The position numbers were made by a program, and so were the translations under genes. Below are positions 1 through 8,192 of a stretch of DNA of 64,000 nucleotides, one piece after another. Source of the stretch: Cellulomonas sp. APG4. GTDB taxonomy: Bacteria; Actinomycetota; Actinomycetes; Actinomycetales; Cellulomonadaceae. Numbering within the stretch: position 1 is the first letter of the stretch; every line of letters starts with the position of its first letter. The notes under the pieces were generated by a model, which made no database searches, was not told the origin of the DNA, and saw only the letters and a program-made list of their open reading frames with translations. The stretch spans positions 1-64,000 of the forward strand of contig NZ_JAACYI010000010.1 in the NCBI RefSeq assembly GCF_009996735.1, read 5' to 3'.

Positions 1-830
1 CGGTGCACGGTCCCGTCGTGCGCAGGCACGTCACCGTCGCGCAGCACGAGCCGCGGCACGGCGGCCCTCGCGAGGCGCTCGTACACGCCCGGGGCGAGGT
101 CGTGGAGCAGCACACCCACGCGGTGCGCGCGACCGACGAGCACCTGCCGCCGCGGCCGCCGCAGGCTCCGCTCGACCGCGCGGGCGACGCGCCCCGGGCC
201 CACCATGAGCGGGAGCGGCCGCAGGGGCCGGCCCGTGTAGTTGGCCGCGTGCCGGTAGATCGGGGTGTCGACCGCGGCCGGCAGGACGGTGACGACGTCG
301 ACCCCCGAGCCGTGCAGCTCCTGACGCAGCGCCTCGGCGAACCCGACGAGCCCCCACTTGGCGGCGACGTAGGGCGACACGAGCGGTGACGCGAGCCGGC
401 CGTACATCGACGCGACGAGCACGAGCGTGCCGCGGCGTGCCCGCAGGGCGGGCAGCACCGCGCGCGCACACGTGAGCTGGCCGAGCAGCGTCGTCTCGAT
501 CACCTGGCGCACCACGTCGGGCGGCGTCTGCTCGAATCGGCCGTAGCTCCACACGGCGGCCGCCCCGACGAACACGTCGATCCCGCCGAACCGCGCCACG
601 GCCGCGTCGACGAGTCGCGCGACGGACGCGGCGTCCGTGACGTCGGTCGGCACCACGAGCACGTGCGCGCCGCGGTCGGCGCACACCCGCTCGACGTCGC
701 GCAGACCGCTCTCCCCGCGCGCTGCGAGCACGAGCCTCGCCCCGGGGCGCGCGAGCCGCACGGCGGTCGCCCGCCCGATCCCGCTCGAGGCGCCCGTCAC
801 CACCACGGCCCCGGCCTCACGACGTCCCAT
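1..830 (-). CDS. SDR family NAD(P)-dependent oxidoreductase (3' end off the window)
   Basis: Short-chain dehydrogenase/reductase; about 276 residues are visible and the C-terminus lies beyond base 1. The Rossmann motif TGASSGIG sits near the N-terminus, and the catalytic pair is YVAAK (YxxxK) with a serine in LVASMYG upstream of it. Two normally conserved elements are changed: NNAG is replaced by GAAA, and the helix Asn (usually N-x-x-G) is Thr in TTLLGQ. The overall pattern (DTPIYRHAANY after the active site) resembles the SDR_c3 subgroup. The substrate cannot be told from sequence. The ATG at 828-830 was chosen because a TAGCGT hexamer lies 7 nt upstream, the leaderless spacing seen across the window. 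The family call is secure; full catalytic activity is less so. Confidence 0.85.
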   Translation of the reverse strand, partial: MGRREAGAVVVTGASSGIGRATAVRLARPGARLVLAARGESGLRDVERVCADRGAHVLVVPTDVTDAASVARLVDAAVARFGGIDVFVGAAAVWSYGRFEQTPPDVVRQVIETTLLGQLTCARAVLPALRARRGTLVLVASMYGRLASPLVSPYVAAKWGLVGFAEALRQELHGSGVDVVTVLPAAVDTPIYRHAANYTGRPLRPLPLMVGPGRVARAVERSLRRPRRQVLVGRAHRVGVLLHDLAPGVYERLARAAVPRLVLRDGDVPAHDGTVH

Positions 831-837
831 CGCACGG

Positions 838-843
838 ACGCTA
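838..843 (-). promoter_or_regulatory. Leaderless -10 (TAGCGT) for the SDR gene
   Basis: TAGCGT on the minus strand, separated by 7 nt from the ATG at 830. Transcription would start at or next to the start codon. Confidence 0.5.
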
Positions 844-873
844 ACCCGGCCCCGGGCAGGGCGCGCGTCGGGC

Positions 874-879
874 TAGCCT
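874..879 (+). promoter_or_regulatory. Possible -10 (TAGCCT) for the penicillin-binding protein gene
   Basis: TAGCCT lies 33 nt before the GTG at 913. This leaves room for a short leader containing the purine run AGGGGG, so this gene appears to have a leader, unlike its neighbours. Confidence 0.35.
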
Positions 880-912
880 GGGCCAGATCCGGTCCGACGT
901 GCAGGGGGTTCC

Positions 913-2841
913 GTGACCGTGCTCCACCACCCGCGTCCGCGCACCGGACGTCACCTCGCGGCCGCCACCGTCGTCCTGGCGCTGGGAGTCGCGACGCTCA
1001 CGGCGTGCTCGGCACCCGATCCCGCGCCCGACGACGCCGCGCGGGCGCTCGCCGCGGGCCTCTCCTCGGGCGACCTGAGCGACGTGCCGCTCGACGACCC
1101 GGGCCGCGCGACCGCCGAGCTCACGGCGGCCGTCGAACCGCTCGGCCTGCGCCCCGCGGTCGAGGTCACCGAGGTCGTCCAGGACGACGACGCGACGCCG
1201 CGTACCGCGACCGCGACCCTCGCGCACACGTGGGACCTCGACGACAGCCCCGTCGACTGGACGTACACGACGACGGCGCGGCTCACGCTCGTCGAAACGG
1301 ACGACGAGCCGAGCTGGCAGGTCGCGTGGTCCCCCGCCGTCGTCGCACCCGACCTGAGCGAGGGCGAGGTCCTGACGTCGACCCGCACCCGGGCCGAGCG
1401 GGCCCCGGTGCTGGGCGCGGGCGACGTCGCGATCGTCGAGCCCCGACCGGTGCAGCGGCTGGGCGTCGACAAGACGTGGGTCGACGCCGACGGCGCGACC
1501 AGGGCCGCCCGCGCGCTCGCCGAGCAGCTCGGGCTCGACGCCGACGCCTACGCCGAGCGCGTCGCCGCGGCGGGCGAGAAGGCCTTCGTCGAGGCCATGG
1601 TCGTGCGCGTCGGCGACCCGGGGTACGACGTCGCCGAGGCGCTCGAGATCGAGGGCGTGCGCGCGGTCGACGACGAGCTCCCCCTCGCCCCGAGCCGCAC
1701 GTTCGCGCGCGCCGTGCTCGGCACCGCGGGCCCGGCCACGGCGGAGATCGTCGAGGCCTCGCAGGGTGAGGTCGTCGCGGGCGACCTCGCCGGGCTGTCC
1801 GGCCTCCAGCGGCAGTACGACGACCAGCTGCGCGGCACGCCCGGGCTCACGATCACGGCCGCGCAGCCCGACGGGAGCGGCACCCGGCTGCTCTTCGAGC
1901 GCGAGCCGGAGGCCGGCGAGCCGCTGCGGACCACGCTCGACCCGGCCGTGCAGACCGCAGCCGAGGCGGTGCTCGCGGACGTCACGCCGGCGGCGGCGAT
2001 CGTGGTCGTCGACACCACCACCGGGGCGGTGCGGGCCGTGGCTGACGGCCCGGGCAGCGAAGGCCTCGCGACGGCGACCGTGGGCACGTTCGCGCCTGGC
2101 TCGGTGTTCAAGGTCGTGAGCTCGCTCGCGCTGCTGCGCGCGGGCCTCACACCGGACTCCCCTGTCGAGTGCCCCACCTCGATCGAGGTGGACGGCCGCA
2201 CGTTCGAGAACTTCCCGGGGTACCCGGACGCCGCGACGGGCGCGATCGACCTGCGGACGGCCGTCGCGCACTCGTGCAACACGGCCTTCATCGGAGCGCG
2301 CGGCGACGCACCACCCGAGGCCCTCGCCGACGCGGCGGCCTCGCTCGGGATCGGGGCCGGTGAGGTGGGCGCGACGCTCGGCTACCCCGTGTTCCTCGGG
2401 TCGGTGCCCACCGACTCGACGGGCACCGACCACGCGGCCTCGATGATCGGCCAGGGCCGCGTGCAGGCGTCGCCGCTCGCGATGGCCACCGTCGCCGCAT
2501 CGGTGGCTGCGGGTACCACGGTGACCCCGTGGCTCGTCGGCGCCGAGCCGCCCGAGCCCGTGGCACCGGCCGCGGTGCTCACGCCCGACGAGGCGACGCA
2601 GCTGCGCGAGCTCATGCGCGCGGTCGTGACCGACGGCGGCGCGACGTTCCTCGCCGACGACGGCGACGTGCTCGCCAAGACGGGCACCGCCCAGACCGGC
2701 GCGGGCGACGACGCCCACAACCACGCGTGGATGATCGCCGCCCGGGGCGACCTCGCGTTCGCCGTCTTCGTCGAGGACGGCGACTACGGCTCGACCACGG
2801 CCGGCCCGCTCCTGGAGCAGCTGCTCGCCGGGGTCGCCTGA
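913..2841 (+). CDS. Penicillin-binding transpeptidase lipoprotein (PbpA/MecA-like)
   Basis: Class B penicillin-binding protein that should cross-link peptidoglycan outside the membrane. The N-terminus is a lipoprotein signal with lipobox LTAC near residue 32. It is followed by an NTF2-like (MecA_N) domain at about 40-150, a PBP-dimer linker region, and a transpeptidase domain from about 340 to the end. All three penicillin-binding motifs are visible: SVFK (nucleophile Ser about residue 397), SCN (about 454) and KTG (about 589). The length of 642 residues is normal for this class. A GTG start is preceded by an AGGGGG run. It runs toward a convergent S4-domain gene only 17 nt away. The lipid anchor in place of a transmembrane helix is typical of the MecR/PBP2a-like actinobacterial branch, not of FtsI. 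Confidence 0.9.
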   Translation: MTVLHHPRPRTGRHLAAATVVLALGVATLTACSAPDPAPDDAARALAAGLSSGDLSDVPLDDPGRATAELTAAVEPLGLRPAVEVTEVVQDDDATPRTATATLAHTWDLDDSPVDWTYTTTARLTLVETDDEPSWQVAWSPAVVAPDLSEGEVLTSTRTRAERAPVLGAGDVAIVEPRPVQRLGVDKTWVDADGATRAARALAEQLGLDADAYAERVAAAGEKAFVEAMVVRVGDPGYDVAEALEIEGVRAVDDELPLAPSRTFARAVLGTAGPATAEIVEASQGEVVAGDLAGLSGLQRQYDDQLRGTPGLTITAAQPDGSGTRLLFEREPEAGEPLRTTLDPAVQTAAEAVLADVTPAAAIVVVDTTTGAVRAVADGPGSEGLATATVGTFAPGSVFKVVSSLALLRAGLTPDSPVECPTSIEVDGRTFENFPGYPDAATGAIDLRTAVAHSCNTAFIGARGDAPPEALADAAASLGIGAGEVGATLGYPVFLGSVPTDSTGTDHAASMIGQGRVQASPLAMATVAASVAAGTTVTPWLVGAEPPEPVAPAAVLTPDEATQLRELMRAVVTDGGATFLADDGDVLAKTGTAQTGAGDDAHNHAWMIAARGDLAFAVFVEDGDYGSTTAGPLLEQLLAGVA

Positions 2842-2858
2842 GCCGGGGGGCGGAGCCC

Positions 2859-3236
2859 TCAGGCCCTCCCGCGCAGCCGGTCGATCTCGCGCCGTTCGCG
2901 CTTGGTCGGCCGCCCTGCCCCGCGGTCCCGCTGGGCGACCACGGCCGGCCGCTCGGCCGGCGGGGGCGGGGGCGGGGTGAGGTCCTCGAACGCCTCGGCC
3001 GCGAGCGCGGCCGACACACGCTTGACCAGCACGCCGCGCACCACCACCACGCGCTCGGGACCGACGCCCCGCACGCGAACCTCGTCGCCCACGCCCACGG
3101 GTGTCGCGGGCTTGGCACGCTCGCCGTTGACCCTGACATGGCCTGCGCGGCACGCCACGGCCGCCGCCGAACGGGTCTTGAACAGCCGGACGGCCCAGGT
3201 CCAGGCGTCCACACGCGCCCGCCCGGACCTGTCCAT
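2859..3236 (-). CDS. RNA-binding S4 domain protein (Hsp15-like)
   Basis: 125-residue basic protein with an S4 RNA-binding domain over about residues 8-70, including the signatures VDAWTWAVRLFKTRS and GHVRVNGERAKPATPVGVGD. It matches the ribosome-associated heat-shock protein 15 family, which binds free 50S subunits carrying nascent chains. The C-terminal third is Pro/Arg-rich and probably disordered. Its ATG is one base out of phase with the stop of pgi (TGATG overlap), so it is translationally coupled downstream of pgi; a GTG directly before it is an alternative start. The family call is confident; the exact ribosomal role is inferred. Confidence 0.88.
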   Translation of the reverse strand: MDRSGRARVDAWTWAVRLFKTRSAAAVACRAGHVRVNGERAKPATPVGVGDEVRVRGVGPERVVVVRGVLVKRVSAALAAEAFEDLTPPPPPPAERPAVVAQRDRGAGRPTKRERREIDRLRGRA

Positions 3237-4936
3237 CACCGCTCCCGGTGCGCCAGGTAGTACGTGATCAGCGCGCGGGTCGACGGGTCCTGCGCCTCGA
3301 GCGCAGCGGTGTCACCCGCGACCGCGGGCGCGACCTCGGTCGCGAGGACCTTGCCGAGCTCGACGCCCCACTGGTCGAACGAGTCGATGCCCCACACCAC
3401 GCCCTGGACGAAGGTGATGTGCTCGTACAGCGCGATGAGCTGCCCGAGCACGGCCGGGGTCAGGGCGGGCGCGAGGATCGACGTCGTCGGGCGGTTCCCG
3501 CTGAACACGCGTGCGGGCACGATGTGCTCGGGCGTCCCCTCGGCGCGCACCTCGTCGGCCGTCTTGCCGAACGCGAGCGCCTTGGACTGGGCGAAGAAGT
3601 TGGCGAGGAAGAGCTCGTGCACGTCGGTCTCGCCGTCGCGCAGCGGGTGCGCCGGGGTCGCGAACGCGAGGAGGTCCGCCGGGACGAGGCGCGTGCCCTG
3701 GTGGATGAGCTGGTAGAACGCGTGCTGGCCGTTGGTGCCGGGCTCGCCCCAGAACACCTCGCCGGTCTGCGTGGTCACCGCGGAGCCGTCCCAGCGCACG
3801 GACTTGCCGTTGGACTCCATGGTGAGCTGCTGCAGGTAGGCCGGGAACCGGTGCAGGTGCTGGGCGTAGGGCAGGACGGCGTGCGTGTGGGCGTCGAGGA
3901 AGTTGACGTACCAGACGTTGAGCAGGCCCATGAGCACGGGCACGTTGCGCTCGAGCGGCGCCGTGCGCAGGTGCTCGTCGACCGCGTGGAAGCCCGCGAG
4001 AAGCTCGCGGAACGCGTCGGGGCCGATCGCGACGGCGAGCGAGGTGCCGATCGCCGAGTCGAGCGAGTAGCGGCCGCCCACCCAGTCCCAGAAGCCGAAC
4101 GCGTTCGCCGGGTCGATGCCGAACGCCGCGACCTTGTCGAGCGCCGTCGAGACCGCGACGAAGTGCCGCGCCACCGCCTGCCCGCGTGCGGCCTCGTCGC
4201 CCGCGTCGATCGCCCCACCGGCGTCGAGTCCCTCCCAGAGCCAGGTGCGCGCGAGCCGTGCGTTGGTGAGCGTCTCGAGCGTGCCAAAGGTCTTCGACGC
4301 GACGACGAAGAGCGTGGTGCGCGGGTCGAGGTCCGCGAGGGTCTCGGCGACGTCGGTCGGGTCGATGTTGGACACGAAGCGCAGCGCGACGTCGCGGCTC
4401 GCGTACGGCTGCAGCGCCTCGTACGCCATGACCGGGCCGAGGTCGGAGCCCCCGATCCCGATGTTCACCACGGTGCGGATGCGCTCGCCGGTGATGCCCG
4501 TCCACTCACCCGACCGCACCTTGTCGGCGAACGCGAAGACCTTGTCGAGCTCGGTCTGGACGTCGGCGTCGACGTCCTGCCCGTCGACCACGAGCCGCGG
4601 CTGCGCACCCGGTGGCCGCCGGAGCGCGGTGTGCAGCACCGCACGGTCCTCCGTGACGTTGATCCGGTCGCCGCGGAGCATGGCCTCGATGCGACCGCGC
4701 AGCCCGACCTCCTCGGCCAGGCGGGTCAGCAGCTCGAGCGTCTCGTCGGTGACGAGGTTCTTCGACAGGTCGACGTGCAGGTCGCCCACCGTGCGGGTGA
4801 GGCGCTCCGCGCGCGCCGGGTCGGCCGCGAACCAGCCGCGGAGGTCGGGCTCGAGGGCCTCGCGGTGGCGTCCGAGCGCGGCCCACGCGCTCGTCGTCGT
4901 CGGGTCGATGGGCGCCTCGATGGCTGCGTCGCTCAC
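3236..4936 (-). CDS. pgi: Glucose-6-phosphate isomerase
   Basis: Interconverts glucose-6-phosphate and fructose-6-phosphate in glycolysis and gluconeogenesis. The 566-residue protein has both PGI signatures: [11 protein letters not shown] in the middle and [17 protein letters not shown] near the C-terminus. It also has the sugar-phosphate loop [11 protein letters not shown] and the active-site MESNGKSVR segment. The GTG start at 4936 was chosen because an AGGAGG lies about 6 nt upstream. The GTG overlaps the stop of the upstream yihY gene by 4 nt (GTGA), and its own stop overlaps the S4 gene start, giving a tight three-gene unit yihY-pgi-S4. An open frame continues far upstream, but only as a shadow of yihY. 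Confidence 0.96.
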   Translation of the reverse strand: MSDAAIEAPIDPTTTSAWAALGRHREALEPDLRGWFAADPARAERLTRTVGDLHVDLSKNLVTDETLELLTRLAEEVGLRGRIEAMLRGDRINVTEDRAVLHTALRRPPGAQPRLVVDGQDVDADVQTELDKVFAFADKVRSGEWTGITGERIRTVVNIGIGGSDLGPVMAYEALQPYASRDVALRFVSNIDPTDVAETLADLDPRTTLFVVASKTFGTLETLTNARLARTWLWEGLDAGGAIDAGDEAARGQAVARHFVAVSTALDKVAAFGIDPANAFGFWDWVGGRYSLDSAIGTSLAVAIGPDAFRELLAGFHAVDEHLRTAPLERNVPVLMGLLNVWYVNFLDAHTHAVLPYAQHLHRFPAYLQQLTMESNGKSVRWDGSAVTTQTGEVFWGEPGTNGQHAFYQLIHQGTRLVPADLLAFATPAHPLRDGETDVHELFLANFFAQSKALAFGKTADEVRAEGTPEHIVPARVFSGNRPTTSILAPALTPAVLGQLIALYEHITFVQGVVWGIDSFDQWGVELGKVLATEVAPAVAGDTAALEAQDPSTRALITYYLAHRER

Positions 4937-5973
4937 GCGTCTCCTCCTGCGGATGGGTGCTCGGCACCACCGTAGTGACCTCCGGCACCTGCCGGTGCGG
5001 GACGTCCGGGCAGCCGCTCGAGCTCGGCGTTGACCACACCACCTGCCAGGATCACGATGCTGGACAGCCAGAGCCACAGCACGCCGGCGAGCACGGCCCC
5101 GACCGCCTGGGCCGCGGCCCGCACGGCGGCGGTCGCCTGGGCGACGTCGGGGCCCGACGACCCGACCACGTCGAGGTAGGTCGCGAAGGCCCACGCGACG
5201 AGCACGAGCCCGACCGTGCCGAGCAGCGCGCCGGGCAGGCAGCGCCGCCACGTGTGGTCGAGGGCCGGGCCGTAGCGGTAGAGCAGCGTGAGGAACGCGG
5301 TGCTCACCCCGCCCACCAGCGCCCAGCGCCCCACCGACCACGCGGCGAGATAGGCCTCACCGGTGCCCCATCGCTCGGCGAGCGCGGCACCCCCGCCCAG
5401 CAGGGGGCCGACCACGACCATCGCGAGCACCACGACGAGGGTGACGACGGCCCCCAGCGCGAACCCGAGACCGAGCACCACCTGGAGCACGAGGGAGCGC
5501 CGCTCGGGGACCGAGTAGGCGTCGTCGAGGGCGCGGATCGCCGCGCGGAACATGCGGCTCGCGAGCCAGAGCGCGACGAGCACGGAGCCGACGGCGACGC
5601 CCGTGCGCTCCTGCTCGAGCAGGCCCCGCACGAGCGGCGCGAGGACGTCGCGGGTCACCTCGGGGTCGAACACCCGGCCGAGGCCCTGGACCAGGCCGTC
5701 CTCGACCCGCTGCACCCGCTCGGCACCCACGAAGCGCTCGAGGAACCCCAGCGCGGCGCCCGTGGCCGTGAGCAGCGGGAGCAGCGAGATGAGCGCGTAG
5801 TAGGTCATCTCGGCCGCGAGACCCGTGACCCGCACCTCGACCACCCGGCGTGCGCTGCGCACGGCGAGCAGCCCCGCGTCGACCGTGCCCAGGAGCAGTC
5901 GACCGGTGGCGGCCTCCTCGAGCCGGTCGAGGCGCTCCGCTCCCCGGACGCCGCCCCGCACCCCTCGCACCAC
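4933..5973 (-). CDS. YihY/virulence factor BrkB family membrane protein
   Basis: Integral membrane protein of about 346 residues with six or so hydrophobic segments, matching the YihY/BrkB family (formerly and wrongly called ribonuclease BN). The family-typical segment is [17 protein letters not shown], followed by [16 protein letters not shown]. Function is unresolved; an envelope or export role is usually suggested. The GTG at 5973 is the preferred start because TACGGT lies 6 nt before it, the leaderless spacing seen elsewhere here. GTGs at 5970 and 5961 are alternatives. Its stop overlaps the GTG of pgi by 4 nt. The C-terminal 30 residues are Gly/Pro/Ala-rich. Confidence 0.88.
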   Translation of the reverse strand: MVRGVRGGVRGAERLDRLEEAATGRLLLGTVDAGLLAVRSARRVVEVRVTGLAAEMTYYALISLLPLLTATGAALGFLERFVGAERVQRVEDGLVQGLGRVFDPEVTRDVLAPLVRGLLEQERTGVAVGSVLVALWLASRMFRAAIRALDDAYSVPERRSLVLQVVLGLGFALGAVVTLVVVLAMVVVGPLLGGGAALAERWGTGEAYLAAWSVGRWALVGGVSTAFLTLLYRYGPALDHTWRRCLPGALLGTVGLVLVAWAFATYLDVVGSSGPDVAQATAAVRAAAQAVGAVLAGVLWLWLSSIVILAGGVVNAELERLPGRPAPAGAGGHYGGAEHPSAGGDA

Positions 5974-5979
5974 CCGACG

Positions 5980-5985
5980 ACCGTA
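5980..5985 (-). promoter_or_regulatory. Leaderless -10 (TACGGT) for the yihY-pgi-S4 unit
   Basis: TACGGT on the minus strand, 6 nt from the GTG at 5973. Confidence 0.45.
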
Positions 5986-6061
5986 GCCCGGGTGGGCGGG
6001 CCGGGCGGACCGGGCGGGGCGCAGGCGCACCCACCGTCCGTGCGCGTGGCACGATGCCGTC

Positions 6062-6601
6062 GTGACGAGCGACCACCCGGCGACACCTGCCGTCGAGCGA
6101 CCGAGCGAGGTCGTCGTGCGCGCGATGACGTCGCACGACTGGCCGGCCGTGGCCGCCGTCTTCGCCGAGGGCCTCGAGGACCGCTCGGCGACGTTCGAGA
6201 CCACCGTCCCCACGTGGGAGACGTGGGATGCGGGCCACAGCGACGAGCACCGGTGGGTCGCGACGGTCGACGGCGCCCTGCTGGGCTGGGTCGCGTGCTC
6301 GCCCGTGAGCAGCAGGTGCGTGTACGCGGGCGTGCTCGAGCACAGCGTGTACGTGGCCCGCGCCGCACGCGGGCGCGGCGTCGGCTCGGCCCTGCTGCGA
6401 CACCTCATCACCTCGACCGAGGACGCGGGGGTCTGGACGCTGCAGGCCGGCGTCTTCCCCGAGAACGTCGCGAGCCTCGCGCTGCACGCGCGGCACGGCT
6501 TCCGCGTGGTCGGCACGCGTGCACGCGTGGGCCGGCTCGACGGCGTGTGGCGCGACGTCACGCTCATCGAGCGGCGCAGCGACTCCGTCGGAATCACGTA
6601 G
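6062..6601 (+). CDS. GNAT family N-acetyltransferase (phosphinothricin acetyltransferase-like)
   Basis: 179-residue acetyltransferase. The acetyl-CoA pyrophosphate loop is ARGRGVGSALL (R/Q-x-x-G-x-G/A) around residues 104-114, followed by the motif B region with GVFPENVASLALHARHGF. The pattern FAEGLEDRSATFETT near the N-terminus and the closing HGFRVVGTR resemble the PAT/MnaT group, which acetylates phosphinothricin, methionine sulfone or related amino groups. The true substrate is unknown. A GTG start was chosen because CACGAT lies 6 nt upstream. It is divergent from yihY with about 90 nt between the starts. Confidence 0.85.
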   Translation: MTSDHPATPAVERPSEVVVRAMTSHDWPAVAAVFAEGLEDRSATFETTVPTWETWDAGHSDEHRWVATVDGALLGWVACSPVSSRCVYAGVLEHSVYVARAARGRGVGSALLRHLITSTEDAGVWTLQAGVFPENVASLALHARHGFRVVGTRARVGRLDGVWRDVTLIERRSDSVGIT

Positions 6602-6622
6602 CCGCACACGCGCCGCCGCGCT

Positions 6623-6628
6623 TACCGT
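6623..6628 (+). promoter_or_regulatory. Leaderless -10 (TACCGT) for the DinB-like gene
   Basis: TACCGT followed by 6 nt and the ATG at 6635. Confidence 0.5.
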
Positions 6629-6634
6629 CCCCGC

Positions 6635-7195
6635 ATGGGTGACCAGCCGCAGGACTCCGTCGTCGTCGACCCCCAGGGGCGCCCCGAGCCACCGCTCGCC
6701 GCGGACGAGGCCGGGACGCTGCTCGGCTTCCTCGAGTTCCAGCGCGCGACGCTCGCGTGGAAGGTGGACGGCCTCGACGCCGCCGGGCTCGCGGCCACCA
6801 CGGCCGCGTCGACGATGACGCTCGGCGGCATGCTCAAGCACCTCGCGTACGTCGAGGACCACTGGTTCGTGCGTCGGCTGCGCGGCGCCCCGTCCGCGCC
6901 GCCGTGGGACACCGTGGACTGGGCCGCGGACGAGGACTGGGACTGGCACTCGGCCGCGCAGGACCCGCCGGTCGAGCTGCACCGGCTGTGGCGCGACGCG
7001 GTGGAACGGTCGCGCACCGCGACCGCCGAGGCCCTCGCCGGGGGCGGGCTCGACCAGCCCGCGCGTGGCACGACCTCCGACGGACGCGTGCCGAGCCTGC
7101 GCTGGATCCTGTGCCACATGGTCGAGGAGTACGCGCGGCACAACGGGCACGCGGACCTGCTGCGCGAGGCGGTCGACGGGCAGACCGGGGAGTAG
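6635..7195 (+). CDS. DinB family protein (DUF664-type)
   Basis: 186 residues with the four-helix DinB/DUF664 pattern: GFLEFQRATLAWKVDGL, then TLGGMLKHLAYVEDHWF in the middle, and MVEEYARHNGHADLLRE at the end. Three histidines (KHLA.., ARH.., GHAD) are placed like the metal-binding triad of the family. Members include thiol-dependent S-transferases (mycothiol or bacillithiol) and many of unknown role. A mycothiol-linked role would fit an actinobacterium, but nothing in the sequence proves it. A leaderless start is likely. Confidence 0.85.
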   Translation: MGDQPQDSVVVDPQGRPEPPLAADEAGTLLGFLEFQRATLAWKVDGLDAAGLAATTAASTMTLGGMLKHLAYVEDHWFVRRLRGAPSAPPWDTVDWAADEDWDWHSAAQDPPVELHRLWRDAVERSRTATAEALAGGGLDQPARGTTSDGRVPSLRWILCHMVEEYARHNGHADLLREAVDGQTGE

Positions 7196-7233
7196 CCCGA
7201 GCAGCCCGGCGCGCGCCGGCCGCGCGACCCTCC

Positions 7234-7239
7234 TAGCGT
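7234..7239 (+). promoter_or_regulatory. Leaderless -10 (TAGCGT) for the DUF72 gene
   Basis: TAGCGT followed by 7 nt and the ATG at 7247. This spacing favours that ATG over the in-frame GTG at 7238, which overlaps the hexamer. Confidence 0.5.
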
Positions 7240-7246
7240 GCTCACC

Positions 7247-8095
7247 ATGGCCACGCACCCCTCGCCGTCGGGCACGGGCCACGTGCGTGTGGGCATCTCG
7301 GGCTGGCGGTACGCACCGTGGCGCGGCACGTTCTACCCGCGCGGCCTCCCCCAGCGCGCCGAGCTCGCCTACGCGACCGAGCAGCTCAGCACGATCGAGG
7401 TCAACGGCTCGTTCTACGCCCTCCAGCGGCCCGAGAGCTACCGGCGCTGGGCCGCCGAGACGCCCGACGACGTGCTGTTCTCGGTCAAGGGCGGGCGCTA
7501 CCTCACGCACATGCTGCGCCTGCGCGGGGTCGAGCAGGCGCTCGCCAACTTCTTCGCCTCGGGCGTGCTCGCGCTCGGGCCCAAGCTGGGTCCCGTGCTG
7601 TGGCAGCTGCCGCCCACGCTCGCGTACGACGCCGAGGTGCTCGCGCGGTTCGCCGAGCTGCTGCCGCGCTCGACCAGCGCCGCCGCCGAGATCGCCCGGG
7701 GGCACGACGCGCGGCTCGACGGCCGGGCGTGGACCGAGGCCGGCGCCGAGCGTCGCCTGCGGCACGTGCTCGAGGTGCGACACCCCAGCTTCGCGGCGCC
7801 CGAGGTGGTCACGCAGCTGCGGGCGCTGGACCTCGGCCTGGTGGTGGCCGACACCGCGGGGCGGTTCCCGCAGCTGTTCGACGTCACGACCGACCTCGTC
7901 TACGTGCGCCTGCACGGCGCCGAGGAGCTGTACGTGAGCGGGTACGACGACGACGCGCTCGAGGCCTGGGCCGGGCGCGTGCGGGCGTGGGCCGCCGACG
8001 GCCTCGACGTGCTCGTGTACTTCGACAACGACGCCAAGGTGCACGCACCGTTCGACGCCCGGCGGCTCGCCGCCCTCGTCGAGCCTCCCCGCTGA
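7247..8095 (+). CDS. DUF72 domain-containing protein (YecE family)
   Basis: 282-residue TIM-barrel-like DUF72 protein. Typical features are RVGISGWRYAPWRGTFYP near the N-terminus, the central EVNGSFYALQRPESY, and the terminal segment YVRLHGAEE with YFDNDAKVHAP. Family members have no established biochemical function. The gene appears monocistronic and converges on the aminotransferase gene downstream, with about 96 nt between their stops. Confidence 0.88.
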   Translation: MATHPSPSGTGHVRVGISGWRYAPWRGTFYPRGLPQRAELAYATEQLSTIEVNGSFYALQRPESYRRWAAETPDDVLFSVKGGRYLTHMLRLRGVEQALANFFASGVLALGPKLGPVLWQLPPTLAYDAEVLARFAELLPRSTSAAAEIARGHDARLDGRAWTEAGAERRLRHVLEVRHPSFAAPEVVTQLRALDLGLVVADTAGRFPQLFDVTTDLVYVRLHGAEELYVSGYDDDALEAWAGRVRAWAADGLDVLVYFDNDAKVHAPFDARRLAALVEPPR

Positions 8096-8176
8096 CACGC
8101 GCCGCGCGACGCTGCCGTACACCAAGATCGGACAATCCACACATCGTGGACAAACCTGGGGACAGTCGCTCGCGTC

Positions 8177-8192
8177 ACGGCTGGTCAGCCGT
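8177..8192. terminator. Hairpin between convergent DUF72 and aminotransferase genes
   Basis: ACGGCT-GGTC-AGCCGT, a perfect 6-bp stem that abuts the stop of the minus-strand aminotransferase. No U-tract follows, as is usual in such GC-rich genomes. Confidence 0.4.

Noticed and set aside
841-3153. Long open frame on the minus strand opposite the penicillin-binding protein gene
   Set aside because: Arg/Gly/Ala-rich shadow of the GC-rich coding frame with no recognisable domain; the plus-strand frame has all the catalytic motifs.
3248-4975. Plus-strand open frame opposite pgi
   Set aside because: Shadow of pgi; no domain and composition typical of antisense frames in GC-rich DNA.
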